Virus record (IMG/VR): IMGVR_UViG_3300010153_000020
Span: 1-40,590 of that record
Source of the DNA: a virus
Length of the DNA: 40,590 nt
Direction: 5' to 3' (one strand)
Every line of letters starts with the position of its first letter. Positions within the stretch are counted from its first letter, which is position 1. The position numbers were made by a program, and so were the translations under genes. Of the stretch, positions 26,743 to 35,600 are shown piece by piece. The notes under the pieces are model-generated. The model had not been told where the DNA came from, did not search any database, and saw nothing but the letters and a program-made list of their open reading frames with translations.

Positions 26743-27027
26743 TTATGCTATGGTTTTGAAGTTTAGGAATGCACTTCCATCAGAAACTATCATAGCTGCA
26801 TCATGTGCCGCATCTAGCGTTAAGCTATTAACGGTATTTGATCCACTGCTTCTGAAGAATGTAGCATGCCAGCCCACTCCCGCATCTGCATGCGAAGGCA
26901 ATGTTACTGCTGCTGCTTGACAGATGAATACCTTACCACTATCGTTCTTGGTAAGAGTTACTGCACCTGAAATAACTTCAGCAACTGCATTGCCCCATCC
27001 AGCTCTAGAATGTACTGTTTTTGCCAT
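26743..27027 (-). CDS. Small capsid decoration or knob-like protein, 94 aa
   Basis: The protein has an N-terminal tail (MAKTVHSRAGWGNAV), a strand pattern VISGAVTLTKNDSGKVF, then AAAVTLPSH and a closing strand FLNFKTIA. The T-L-T-K-x-D-S-G-K plus V-T-L-P sequence resembles the small beta domains found in phage head fibres and decoration proteins. It is the last gene before the terminator, 10 bases after the 149-aa gene, so it should be made in quantity with the capsid protein. No enzyme features were seen. Confidence 0.7.
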   Translation of the reverse strand: MAKTVHSRAGWGNAVAEVISGAVTLTKNDSGKVFICQAAAVTLPSHADAGVGWHATFFRSSGSNTVNSLTLDAAHDAAMIVSDGSAFLNFKTIA

Positions 27028-27037
27028 TAGTTACCCC

Positions 27038-27487
27038 CTAACTTACTTTGCCTGGAACAAAATATTTGATCCAGATATTACCCACTAAGCCAGCTAAAGA
27101 TGCACTTCCATCTCCAGTTATATACTGAGTAGAAGTCATAGGTACAAATGTTTTACCATTTGTTCCACCATTAACCCCAGAAGTTGCAAGTATAGCTGCA
27201 GAACCTACATCTACTCCATCAAGCAAAGTATCTGAACCTGTAGTCCCATTAGCTGCTACTCCAATATCTATAGTAGGACTACCAGTAGCTGCGGTTGTAA
27301 CATCAAGAACTATGCATTCTACAATGATGTCTTCACCTTCAGGATTTAACCATGATATTCCATGGGCACCAGCTGCATGACCAGTAGCTGTTATAGCAAC
27401 ACCACCATTAATAGGTACTTTTACTACTTTAGGTTGATAATCAAGATGATTATCTGCTTTATTTTGTCCGTATAAAGGATTCGCCAT
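27038..27487 (-). CDS. Head decoration-type protein, 149 aa
   Basis: It starts MANPLYGQNKADNHLDYQPK, an N-terminus I recall from short proteins next to capsid genes in marine phages. The body is Gly/Ala/Thr-rich and beta-structured (SPTIDIGVAANGTTGSDTLL) and ends WIKYFVPGKVS. There are no charged catalytic clusters. It lies 9 bases after the capsid gene with a strong SD (GGAGG), so a capsid-surface or cement protein is the best guess. The virion role is inferred from position. Confidence 0.75.
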   Translation of the reverse strand: MANPLYGQNKADNHLDYQPKVVKVPINGGVAITATGHAAGAHGISWLNPEGEDIIVECIVLDVTTAATGSPTIDIGVAANGTTGSDTLLDGVDVGSAAILATSGVNGGTNGKTFVPMTSTQYITGDGSASLAGLVGNIWIKYFVPGKVS

Positions 27488-27496
27488 GATAACCTC

Positions 27497-28993
27497 CTAT
27501 ACCCAGATAGCGTGAGTTTCTGGACAACACCATTCCATTCCCGCTTCTGTTAGTATTTGATCTACTCGTCTGTCGACCCCAGAGTTCTCAAGTGTTTGCA
27601 CACCTACGTAGACTGATGTATCTCTATTTAAACCATTACCAACTAGTGGTCTATAAGAACAGTATTTCATATTAATACCAAGCATCTTAACATTAGTACC
27701 ATCAAGGTGGATATTTCTAGCCACATTCATGTCACCATATATTGTAGATATAGTAGTAATATCAATACCAAATACTTTCTTCTTGCCAGCTATTGAGAAA
27801 TCAGCTCTATAATTTGCTGACTTTTCTAAGTTGTTTCTGAAGTAACCATCTAGTTTATGCAACCAGTTATATACTGCAGTATTGCAGAAGAATACTGTTG
27901 CATTTGCATTATTATACCTAGGATCTAACATAGCTGATAAATCATCTAAGAAATCATCTTGTGTCTTAGACGCAAGAGTCATACTAAATGAATTACCATA
28001 TGTTGAAATAAACTCAACAGCACCTTGTGTTGTATTTATTCCACCTGTAGTTTTTTGTGATCCGAATAGTAAAGATTGCTCAATATCCCATTTATGTTCA
28101 ATTAGCTTTTCTTTCCATATTCTTGCCCACTCATTTCCTTCATACTTGAGAACAGTGGCTCTGTCTGTGTTATTCATAACAGCTGCAGTCTTCCATATCT
28201 GTGTCTGTCCGTGTGAAGTACTAAATGGCTGGTCTTCCCAAGTTTCTGGGTAACCAGTTCCAGCACCATGAGCAGTACCTACAACATAACATCTGAATGG
28301 TTCAAGGTCTTCTTGAGATTTAGATGAGATTGCTGCGCCTACTACATCATCACCATCAGGCATTCTAAATACTGCCGATGTGCCTTTAACACATGTAGCA
28401 TTTACAATTGCATGATTAGCTGCACTAGTTGTATCAACTGAATTAACTTTCCATAATGTGTAACCATCATTAGTTGCTGAAGTAAATGCACCACCTGTAG
28501 GAGCTTTGTTAATCTTAATGATTTGCCCAGGTATAAAGAACTTTGGTTGAGTTCCTGTTACACCATCGTAATAATCACAAGTTTGCCCTTTGATGTTTAC
28601 TAAGTTACCTTCAAAGTTATAATCAGTGAAGAATTTAAAAGAATATATACTTGAACCAGCTGTAGCTGCCGCACTTGTATCCGCATTATCTGGATTAGTT
28701 GCAGGTACAGAAATTCCTACCTCACTAAACTCTGCTAAGTATGCATATCTTTTTGAATAAGATGAACGTCTTTCAGTGAATTTGAAAGTTGGATCATCAG
28801 TTGGTTTTTTTGAAACCATGCTCACGAATCTAAAGAAAGGATCTTGTGCTAGTGCTAATTCTGTTACCCTATTACCGAAGTTATACTTCCGTCTCAGGGC
28901 ACCCGTATTAATACTAGACTGAGTTCCTGTCAGCGAGCTATGGTCTTGATCTGAATAGAGGGAATTTCCCACTATCGATGTACTATCTGCCAT
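27497..28993 (-). CDS. Major capsid protein, 498 aa
   Basis: The N-terminal region (ALRRKYNFGNRVTELALAQ, then FFRFVSMVSKKPTDDPTF and FKFTERR) and a body of mixed strands and helices with KLIEHKWDIEQSLLFGSQ and FGIDITTISTIYGDMNV fit a large HK97-type capsid subunit. The length is in the usual range for that class. The order portal, scaffold, this gene, small decoration proteins is the classical head-module order. Bases 28994-29033 can form a hairpin touching its SD (AAGGAG), so expression may be controlled by leader structure. The assignment rests mainly on order, size and recalled similarity; fold identity is inferred. Confidence 0.85.
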   Translation of the reverse strand: MADSTSIVGNSLYSDQDHSSLTGTQSSINTGALRRKYNFGNRVTELALAQDPFFRFVSMVSKKPTDDPTFKFTERRSSYSKRYAYLAEFSEVGISVPATNPDNADTSAAATAGSSIYSFKFFTDYNFEGNLVNIKGQTCDYYDGVTGTQPKFFIPGQIIKINKAPTGGAFTSATNDGYTLWKVNSVDTTSAANHAIVNATCVKGTSAVFRMPDGDDVVGAAISSKSQEDLEPFRCYVVGTAHGAGTGYPETWEDQPFSTSHGQTQIWKTAAVMNNTDRATVLKYEGNEWARIWKEKLIEHKWDIEQSLLFGSQKTTGGINTTQGAVEFISTYGNSFSMTLASKTQDDFLDDLSAMLDPRYNNANATVFFCNTAVYNWLHKLDGYFRNNLEKSANYRADFSIAGKKKVFGIDITTISTIYGDMNVARNIHLDGTNVKMLGINMKYCSYRPLVGNGLNRDTSVYVGVQTLENSGVDRRVDQILTEAGMEWCCPETHAIWV

Positions 28994-29033
28994 AGTCTAT
29001 CTCCTTAACTATTTAATTAAGTTCGAATAGACT
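28994..29033 (-). promoter_or_regulatory. Leader hairpin over the capsid gene ribosome-binding site
   Basis: In minus-strand RNA, AGUCUAU (29033-29027) can pair with AUAGACU (29000-28994), which sits between the SD and the capsid ATG. An inner CUUAA/UUAAG stem (29021-29017 with 29008-29004) takes in half of the SD AAGGAG (29006-29001). Open or closed forms could tune capsid translation. The pairing is visible; the regulatory effect is inferred. Confidence 0.45.
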
Positions 29034-29054
29034 TTTAATATTTTAAAATGTTAT

Positions 29055-29969
29055 CTATCCAAACAAGTTATCAACGCCACCATCAAGGTCTAGTAAACCA
29101 TCAAACACATCATCATGTTCTGATTTATCTTTATTTCCTTGAGAGTTGGCTCCACTGGCACTTGTTGGCATGTTACGAACATTTTTCATTTGGGCAAGCA
29201 TATCAGTACGTGTAGCATTAGCAGTATTAGCTGCGACTTTATCTCTATTAACAAGAAAATGAACATCTTCTAATGTCAATACATGAGTCTTAGCTGCTTC
29301 TACAAATGCGTTATAATCTTCATCTGACATAGGATTCGCCTCTCTAAAAGCCTGCTCCTCCTGCCTTTTTTGTATTTCAGCTTGGACCTTAGCAGCATTC
29401 TGTTTTTCAGTATTTAAAATACCTCCAACTCGATTCTGCACTAATTGGTCTACATGAGCTTTCATAACTTTGGCACTATCAGAATCACCATCTGTCATTG
29501 CTTCATTGGCATCAAACATAAAATCCTCATCAAGTCCTAAACGTTCTTGAACAGTTTTAGCTGGTGCTCCACCATTTTGTAAATATTCCCTAACATGGCT
29601 TACAAGGCCACTATCGTTTTTCATAGCTTCTAACACAGGGACAAATGGACTTAACTCTGTCATCTGGTCTTTTAGCTTAACAGCTTCGCGACTACTGTCC
29701 TGGTATCGCTTCTTCCAGTCTTGGCTGTCATCTGACTGTACCGTAGTATTGGAGCCACTTTCTTGAGTTGGGGTTGCCTCAGGCTGAGCCATATTGGGGC
29801 CTTCCTCGAAGTGGGTTGCCTCATTCGGATCTACTATACTTCCATTAACGTCTTGTTCTAATGCATCAAAGAAGTCACTAGAGCCTGAATCGGACTTTAA
29901 TTCTGCAGATTCAAATGAATCTTCAGTCATTCCTATCTCAGGGTTACCACTGATTGTTTCTTCTGACAT
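29055..29969 (-). CDS. Capsid scaffold protein, 304 aa
   Basis: The protein is acidic. Residues 1-85 are Glu/Asp/Ser-rich and disordered. A charged helical core starts at about 85 (DWKKRYQDSSREAVKLKDQ), continues with VQERLGLDEDFMFDANEAM, and ends in a long coiled coil (ILNTEKQNAAKVQAEIQKR). The C-terminus is acidic with DGLLDLDGGVDNLFG. This layout, size and place between portal and major capsid genes is that of phage assembly scaffolds, which bind the inside of the procapsid and leave before or during packaging. No protease motif was seen. SD AAAAGGAG lies before the ATG. Confidence 0.85.
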   Translation of the reverse strand: MSEETISGNPEIGMTEDSFESAELKSDSGSSDFFDALEQDVNGSIVDPNEATHFEEGPNMAQPEATPTQESGSNTTVQSDDSQDWKKRYQDSSREAVKLKDQMTELSPFVPVLEAMKNDSGLVSHVREYLQNGGAPAKTVQERLGLDEDFMFDANEAMTDGDSDSAKVMKAHVDQLVQNRVGGILNTEKQNAAKVQAEIQKRQEEQAFREANPMSDEDYNAFVEAAKTHVLTLEDVHFLVNRDKVAANTANATRTDMLAQMKNVRNMPTSASGANSQGNKDKSEHDDVFDGLLDLDGGVDNLFG

Positions 29970-30004
29970 AACATCTCCTTTTAGTTGTTATTCTTCAACA
30001 TATT

Positions 30005-32299
30005 TTAATCAGAACTATCCTTCTTTTGCAAATCATTTTTTATTTTCTCTGCATCTAGAGCTAGTTTCTGATTTTGAGTGCTTACATTATTATTCATAAC
30101 ATTACGTAATAATTTTTGTTCTCCCTCTGTCTGAGTATACTGCTTATTCATGTTAGATTTAACTTCTTCTTTCTTCTTATTAATCTCAACATCAGCTTGC
30201 ATAACCTTTTGCTTAATGCCTGCTTGAACAAGTTGTCTCTCAAGGGTTTCAATTGTTCCTTCTTTATCTTTAAGAGATTCCTCCATTTGCCCAATCTGTC
30301 CTTGTAACTGAGCATATAAACTCTTTCTTTTTATAATATTTTCTTTATTCTTTAAATCTGTTTCAGATAATAAAGCTATATCATCTATAACACCTAATTG
30401 CATTAATTGCTTTAATTCTTCTAGATATGCCCATCTATTTACAGGGAGTGTTGAACCTGCTACTATTCTAACATCATATTTAACAACACTTATATCCATT
30501 GATTTACCTATTGCTTCGCCCATATCATTATAAATAGGTACATTTATTTCGGATTCTTTCTGCTCCTGTATAGCACTTGGTTGAATTAACCTAAATCTTT
30601 TATGTGCTGTATATACTGACTGAGCAAATTGAATTACTGTATCACCTAATTTTTTCAAAGAAGGTTCTATAGATGTTGTCATCCATTGTTTAATTCTTCT
30701 TGTTCCGTATTCATCTAAAGCAAGCATCCCTCTATATGTGTCACTTGCACCTCCAGAATCACCCATCATTGAGCTATAGATTCCAGCTAAATATTCCATA
30801 TCTCCCTTTGCTTCCTGTACAATCTGGAAGAATGCATTTGCTAAAGGAGCAGGCATCACAGGTGTAGGTCTTTCTACTCCAGGTCTTATAGGTAATAATG
30901 CCCCAGGTGCAGCTGAATACTTCTCCCATATATCTGAATCAATAGATCCTTCCTCATACATCCAACGTAATGATGAACCTAATGATGCATTATGTACCAT
31001 TATTTGATGTGCTTTATTAATCTCTTGCTGCTTACCTATCAATGGAGCTACTGCACTAATTGGATATGGTGTTCCTGTCCATTTGTAATGAAAAGGAATT
31101 AAAGGATAATCTTTTACTCCCTCAGGAAGAATATTTTCTGAGATTAATTTATCGCCTATTACTATTATTTGTTTTATACGAGTATCATAGAATTGAACTT
31201 GATCTACGATATTATTAGCAATATCCTCATTTTGCATTAATACTTTATATTCTTTTTCGGATACCACTAGATTTTCTATTTTAGATGCTTCAGCTTGTAA
31301 TTGACTCATTACTTCTTGCTCATATGCCATCAACTGATCTTGCATCATTTTCTGTTCTTTTTCTAATTCTAATTGCATTCTCTGTGGGAGCATCTTTCCT
31401 TCTTCAACAGCCATCTGTAATTGTTGTTGAGTTTCTAAGAATTTAACTTCCATCTCTGCTTGCATTTCCTGAACAGCAACTTGAGCTTGTTCTTTAATTT
31501 TATTTAAAACTTGCTTATTGGGTGGAATCCTGTAGAATACATTCATATATGATACTTTAATTTTTTCATATACTTCAAAATATTCAGCTAATAAGTCTTG
31601 TTCACCCTTTTCATTTGAAGCAATGCTAGAAGATTCTGTTGTATCGTTATATGAAAATAACTTCTGGTCTCTCCCTCCCATTTCTCTAGTTGACCAAGAT
31701 TGCTGAGATTGCTCATCGCTACTAGCTTGACTTATCTTTCTTTTAGCATCTGGGAATAATTTCATTAAATGATTTTTAGGCAATACTTTTCTAACTAATA
31801 CATATGCAGCATCCCTAAACAACATATCTCTAGATTTAGGATCTATATATATATCAAATGGTTCAGGTTGAGTAATAACAACTTCTCCCATTCCATTGTC
31901 CATATCACTATCAACTGAAACTAATAGGTAACCAATTCCTTTTGTAATAGAATCATTAATTGTATTAGCATATAAAGTGCTTCCTTCAGATAAATTCCAA
32001 ATGTAATCACATAAATCAGATAATACTGCTGCGACATTACTATCACTGCCTTCTACTCCAACAGCTTGCCATCTAGGTGTTTTTGCTGTTGCATAAAAAT
32101 TTAACATTTCTACAACTGGAAGAATCCTATTTATTATAAATGTAGGCATCCCTTGTTCTTCTAAGGAATTTTTTTCATCAGCAGTTAATTGCTCGTCATG
32201 TGCAAAATCATATCCTTTTTGATTGACACTTTCCCACTGCTTTCTTGTAAAATTGTTAGAAAGCTTATACATATTCCTAACCTGATCTACTTTTTTCAT
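30005..32299 (-). CDS. Portal protein, P22-like, 764 aa
   Basis: The N-terminal region has FIINRILPVVEMLNFYATAK and LSDLCDYIWNL, followed by ITKGIGYLLVSVDSDMDNG and PFDIYIDPKSRD, the usual opening of long P22-type portals. Residues about 266-346 are a Gln/Glu/Met-rich coiled coil (MQAEMEVKFLETQQQLQM) that looks like an insertion. The core resumes with IPFHYKWTGTPYPISAVAPL, GALLPIRPGVERPTPVMP and YRGMLALDEYGTRRIKQW. The last 120 residues form a charged coiled coil like the P22 portal barrel. The portal is the dodecameric DNA gate at one capsid vertex. The start overlaps the previous stop (TAATG at 32299), with GGAG upstream. Confidence 0.9.
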   Translation of the reverse strand: MKKVDQVRNMYKLSNNFTRKQWESVNQKGYDFAHDEQLTADEKNSLEEQGMPTFIINRILPVVEMLNFYATAKTPRWQAVGVEGSDSNVAAVLSDLCDYIWNLSEGSTLYANTINDSITKGIGYLLVSVDSDMDNGMGEVVITQPEPFDIYIDPKSRDMLFRDAAYVLVRKVLPKNHLMKLFPDAKRKISQASSDEQSQQSWSTREMGGRDQKLFSYNDTTESSSIASNEKGEQDLLAEYFEVYEKIKVSYMNVFYRIPPNKQVLNKIKEQAQVAVQEMQAEMEVKFLETQQQLQMAVEEGKMLPQRMQLELEKEQKMMQDQLMAYEQEVMSQLQAEASKIENLVVSEKEYKVLMQNEDIANNIVDQVQFYDTRIKQIIVIGDKLISENILPEGVKDYPLIPFHYKWTGTPYPISAVAPLIGKQQEINKAHQIMVHNASLGSSLRWMYEEGSIDSDIWEKYSAAPGALLPIRPGVERPTPVMPAPLANAFFQIVQEAKGDMEYLAGIYSSMMGDSGGASDTYRGMLALDEYGTRRIKQWMTTSIEPSLKKLGDTVIQFAQSVYTAHKRFRLIQPSAIQEQKESEINVPIYNDMGEAIGKSMDISVVKYDVRIVAGSTLPVNRWAYLEELKQLMQLGVIDDIALLSETDLKNKENIIKRKSLYAQLQGQIGQMEESLKDKEGTIETLERQLVQAGIKQKVMQADVEINKKKEEVKSNMNKQYTQTEGEQKLLRNVMNNNVSTQNQKLALDAEKIKNDLQKKDSSD

Positions 32300-32649
32300 T
32301 ATTCTCCTGTAAAGGTTGAACTACCAGCTAAAGTTTGTGCTTCAGATTTAGTTAATATACTAAAGTTTGGGTATGCTTTACTAGCACCTAATGCTACTAA
32401 CTCACTTAGCACCCCTTCCTTCATAGACCATTCGCCTTTAATGATACAAAAGGCCTTATCGTATGAATAAGCAGGAACTCCTACCTTGCCTGCCCATATA
32501 ATATCATCCCATGTAGGAGCTGATTTATATGTTATAGTATCATCATCTGCTACTGATTCTACTATTGGATATAGTGCTTTAATTTTAGTCCCAACAGCAC
32601 TATTATATGCACTGCTAGGTATACAGAAATACATTTCATAATTAGTCAA
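32299..32649 (-). CDS. Small unknown protein upstream of portal, 116 aa
   Basis: The frame is open back to an ATG at 32709, but that start lies well inside the adhesin gene and has no SD. TTG at 32649 has GGAG eight bases upstream and overlaps the adhesin stop by only 8 bases, so I prefer it. The product reads TNYEMYFCIPSSAYNSAVG and later TWDDIIWAGKVGVPAYSYD, KAFCIIKGEWSMKEGVLSEL and FSILTKSEAQTLAGSSTF. It looks like a compact alpha/beta domain with Trp and Cys. I do not recognise it. It is coupled to the portal through TAATG and may be a virion or assembly factor. The choice of start is moderately supported. Confidence 0.6.
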   Translation of the reverse strand: MTNYEMYFCIPSSAYNSAVGTKIKALYPIVESVADDDTITYKSAPTWDDIIWAGKVGVPAYSYDKAFCIIKGEWSMKEGVLSELVALGASKAYPNFSILTKSEAQTLAGSSTFTGE

Positions 32650-35600
32650 TTTTGTGACTCCTTTTACCTGATTTAAAAATTCTACCCATTTCTCCTTTTG
32701 CCAATTCATCTATACTAGCATTACCTATAGATACAGCTCTATCATATATTAATACATCATCAACAAATCCTCTTACAGGATATTGTATACTACCTGCACT
32801 TTCCCCAATACCGCTAGAATTAAATCCAGAAACTCCAAACGTATCTACTGATTGTCCAGTAAATTTTAAATCGGTTCCAGTCATTTGAGTATAGGTAGCT
32901 TTATAGATTCCATTTACAAATAATTTTTGATTAGTCCCATCCCAAGTTTGAGCTAAATGAACCCATTTATTTAAAGGTATAGCACTAGTAACTGAATTAT
33001 AACCATTTCCACATCCAAATAATGCAGTAGTACTTCCAGATGCTGTTTGACCTATATACATTCTATGGTTTTTGCCATCATTCATTCCTACTATTCCTCT
33101 ACCACTAAAATCTGAAACCTTAAGCCAATAAGACATTGTAAATCCAGATTCAGCAAAAGGCAAATAATTTCTATTTCTAACATAACCTACAGTATCTGAA
33201 GTTGAAGTTGTAACTAATACATCTCCCTTCCAATTCAATGAACTAGTTTCTCTTTTTTTATTTAGAAAGAAACCTCCTGAATCTGTTGAACCATCTGCTG
33301 AACTTGAAAGTAATATAGTTGATTTAGGAGGTCCATTAGAACTAGTATTTTTCCACTCCATATCATAACTACCCACTCTATCAATCCAATCACCTGGACC
33401 ATCATTTCTCCAATAATGAACTAAACGTTTCGCTTTCACTGAAATAGAAGAATATACGGAACCTGCACCGCTTGCACCATCTTCTAATTGAAAGTATGTT
33501 GTAGTACCAGTAGCAGTAAAAGTATATGAAAAATCTCCTGTACTACTTACAGTTTGGTTTAATAAATCAGCAGCTGCATTAGATGTTCCGACTTCTATTA
33601 CATTGCTAGTACCAACGCTTTCACAATGTCCTGTAACAGAATATGTAACTCCAGCTACAGTTGTCAAAACTTGTTTTGCTCGACAGAAACCATCACCTCC
33701 ACTATTCATTACCATATTACCATTTGAATAATAAGGCAATCCATCACCTACTGAATGAGTATTCTCTAGTGTCCATCCATTTAAATTTCCATCAAAATTT
33801 CCATTTGTTAACATTTCAAAATTATGTGCAGAATGAGTAGTTTGGTCAAGCATTTTACCATCGTTATATAATTCTCTTACATCATCTGCAGTTAAAAAAG
33901 CATTCCATATTGAGACATCGGCAAAAGTTCCATCATGATATGATTGAGTTAGTCCACCACCATATCCTATATTTATTTGTCGTGCAACTTGAGTCATTGT
34001 ATGAGCACCATTGGTATTACTTGCATTACTACCAGCATCTTCTCCATTTATATAAAGACGATGACCACCACTAGCTCCTCCTGTTTTATTAAAAGCTACA
34101 GCACAATGTATCCACTTACCACGAGTCATGGTAGTTGCTGTAGTAACGTAACTATTAACTGAACCATCATCACTACCTGAACCAGAAGATGTTTGTAATT
34201 GCAATCTATTACTATTATCTGCAGTTATTCTCCATCCACTATTGAGCCAGTTTATATTATCAATAAGGCCTCTATTCTCTCCGTCAGCTCCATTTAAAAA
34301 TACCCAGAATGCACAAGTAAGAGAATCTGTAGGAGTATAGTTTTCATCAGGATATAACCTTTCATCTGCACCTTCAAACCAACCTAAATTACTATAAGAT
34401 TGTAATGCTATTTGAGGTATATCTTTTTGTCTGTCTGCATCAATATATCCTGAAGCGATACCTTTTTGTTTTATAGTTATATTATCAACATACATATGTT
34501 CCATTCTATATATATAAATATTTTTAGCATATATAAAATCACCAGCAGTTGTAGCGTTTTGACTTCTTAAATATAATCTAGCAGTTAAATCATGTGATGA
34601 ATCAAGTCCAGTGCAATCAAGCAATAAGTATGATGTATACCATGACCCCCTATGACTTGCTACTAATGCTTCTCTTTGTATTGTCTGGACAACATCTGAA
34701 TTACCTGTATCCCACCATATAAATGCATCGCCATTTGCAGTTGCATAATCACTCGTTGAAGCTGGAATAAATATTTTCGCCTGTACTTGGTATTTATGTC
34801 CTGCTTCTAAAGTAATATCGGATGTGTTTCTTCCAAACCATTGATTACTACCAACTGCTGTAAATTTAGTTGCATCATTACCACCAGCTCCATCAGTGTC
34901 TACATTTGCAGCTGCAGCCTGAGCTCCATCCTCAGGATACTTTATCCATCCAGTAGTATCAGTTTCCAATACTGATAGATGAGTAACACTATTGCTAGTA
35001 CTCTTACTTGTTGTCTGATCTTTAGCATATAAATATGCATTTGTTGCATGTCCTGCTGTAAAGTCTATATAATTATCTATAAATTTTGTAACTTTTACAG
35101 CATCTACATACACAGTACCATCAGCAGTACCGCTATAAAACCATACTTTTGTCGATGTATGCCCAGCTGTAAATTGATAATTATATTTTACCCAAGAAGT
35201 TGCTGTCCCAAGTGGAGTAGTATTTATAATTACAGTACTATCATCTCCGTTATCAGTAACTTGGAGTCTAACATTTTGATTAGTACTTCCTCCACCTTTA
35301 GCCCAAAAAGTTACTAAATACTGACTACCTACTTCTGTTGTAAATGCTTGTTTTATATGTCCTACCGTAGAACCACTTCCTGATGTTACTAATTGAGCAG
35401 AATGAGCATTTATTTTTCCACTATTAACATATGTGGCTCCTGTAACAGCTGCCCAACTACTTAAATCTCCAGCAGAAAAATCATAATCACTTATTAAATT
35501 AGTAAATGTAATATTAGAATTAGCTGAAGTAACTACACTAGCTCCATTATGCACTGCAAAGTTAGAAATATCCATCCCACTTCCAGTAGTTGCTGTAAAA

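Noticed and set aside
27882-28253. Plus-strand open frame of 123 codons opposite the capsid gene
   Set aside because: It lies wholly antisense to the major capsid gene, has no SD of note and reads like a reverse-complement shadow rich in Ser, Cys and Val. All other plus-strand frames in the window behave the same way.
32650-32709. ATG 32709 as start of the small gene before the portal
   Set aside because: It overlaps the adhesin by 68 bases without an SD. TTG 32649 has GGAG at the right distance, though this remains a judgement.
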